Of a stretch of 33,218 bases of DNA, positions 32,655 to 33,218 are shown piece by piece. Position 1 is the stretch's first letter. Each line of letters starts with the position of its first letter. Both the position numbers and the translations under genes were made by a program. Where the stretch lies: assembly GCA_002311745.1 (NCBI GenBank), contig DBZL01000055.1, positions 200,310 through 233,527 of the forward strand, written 5' to 3'. This DNA comes from Phycisphaerales bacterium UBA1161 (GTDB taxonomy: Bacteria; Planctomycetota; Phycisphaerae; Tepidisphaerales; Tepidisphaeraceae). The notes under the pieces are model-generated. The model was not told the DNA's origin. It ran no database searches and saw only the letters and a list, made by a program, of their open reading frames with translations.

Positions 32655-33158
32655 TCAGGTTATCGCTGCGCGTTGGCGGTCGAGGCGAAGCTTAAACTTG
32701 GGTGCGAACGCTTCAATCTCCATCCGACCCCACTGGGCCCGTTCTTTGTCTTCCTCCGCAGAGAGAAAGACGATGAACCTTTCGACTTGCTGCACGACCT
32801 CATACAGTCCGCTTGGCGTTTGTGACAGTTCGTTCGCCAACAAATCAGGCATAACTGTGTCTTGCAGAACGCATTGAAGGTAGCCAATATCATAAATGAG
32901 CCATTCAAGATAATAGGCACCGGCCGATGTGACGCGCACATTGTCACTTTGCTTGATGTCGTCAAGGCCCCTATAGGTATCGTCCGGAAGTCGTTCGTCC
33001 TTGTCCTCCAGTTCAGCAAGAGCAAACTCGCCCGTCATTAAGGACCAGGCCGAGGTCTCAAAAGCGCGACCCTCGATTCCATTGCTGACTGCACGGTCGT
33101 ACCAGTCGCTCCACCTCACATAATTCTCTCCAAGGGGACCGGGTTGCGCCCGCCTCAA
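32655..33158 (-). CDS. Unknown protein, possibly 5'-truncated or frameshifted
   Basis: A 167-residue frame that I do not recognise. It is acidic with aromatic patches (WSDWYDRAV, YYLEWLIYDIGYLQCV) and has a charged C-terminus. The only start in frame is TTG 33158, with no ribosome-binding site. Protein-like sequence (YFTKLYVLELLRRAQPG) continues upstream in the same frame until a TAG near 33187, so the true start may have been lost or a frameshift may lie there. Composition is less GC-rich than hisF, so it may be foreign. Confidence 0.5.
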   Translation of the reverse strand: MRRAQPGPLGENYVRWSDWYDRAVSNGIEGRAFETSAWSLMTGEFALAELEDKDERLPDDTYRGLDDIKQSDNVRVTSAGAYYLEWLIYDIGYLQCVLQDTVMPDLLANELSQTPSGLYEVVQQVERFIVFLSAEEDKERAQWGRMEIEAFAPKFKLRLDRQRAAIT

Positions 33159-33218
33159 CAGCTCAAGAACATAGAGCTTGGTAAAATAGAAGTGGCCCTA
33201 ATGGCATCAACTTAAGCG

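Overview
The window reads as a stretch of chromosome from a high-GC bacterium, most likely a planctomycete of the Phycisphaerae type. That assignment is inference. It rests on the style of the proteins (a secreted protein and a GDSL hydrolase whose mature ends start with Thr/Arg/Pro/Gln-rich linkers), an HTH-plus-receiver regulator, a DXS with a GDAS rather than GDGA cofactor motif, and loosely packed gene order with many intergenic repeats. No rRNA gene is present to settle it.

Layout. 1-773 is the C-terminal half of a ClpB-type disaggregase. 817-12522 is an envelope glycan block: three tandem paralogous GT-C type membrane glycosyltransferases, a GT-A-like glycosyltransferase, a further GT-C enzyme and, divergently, a large glycosyltransferase/TPR/GT9-like fusion. 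13214-16661 is a lower-GC accessory island: a DUF4062 protein facing a protein kinase fused to a SAMHD1-like HD phosphohydrolase, with a REP-like inverted repeat between the two stop codons. 17459-20790 is an isoprenoid operon read leftward (xseB, ispA, dxs). 20929-22746 is an ECF sigma factor, its probable anti-sigma factor and a secreted coiled-coil protein. Then come an HTH/receiver regulator, a leuB-like dehydrogenase, a site-2 protease, trxB, a secreted SGNH hydrolase, rnpA, yidD, dnaB, an unknown gene, tRNA-His, a methyltransferase, hisF and a last unknown gene that looks broken at its 5' end.

The most unusual parts are (i) the kinase-HD fusion with its DUF4062 neighbour, which looks like an undescribed regulatory or defence module; (ii) a hairpin repeat present three times, one copy of which appears to encode the signal peptide of the SGNH hydrolase while another abuts the rnpA start codon; (iii) two diverged copies of a roughly 450-bp intergenic element in the same orientation, containing a hairpin that is kept by different base pairs; and (iv) three tandem glycosyltransferase paralogues whose similarity changes partner along their length, as gene conversion would leave it.

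Only visual reading was possible. Family names come from recognised motifs, not searches, and start sites were chosen by Shine-Dalgarno spacing and by comparison among paralogues.
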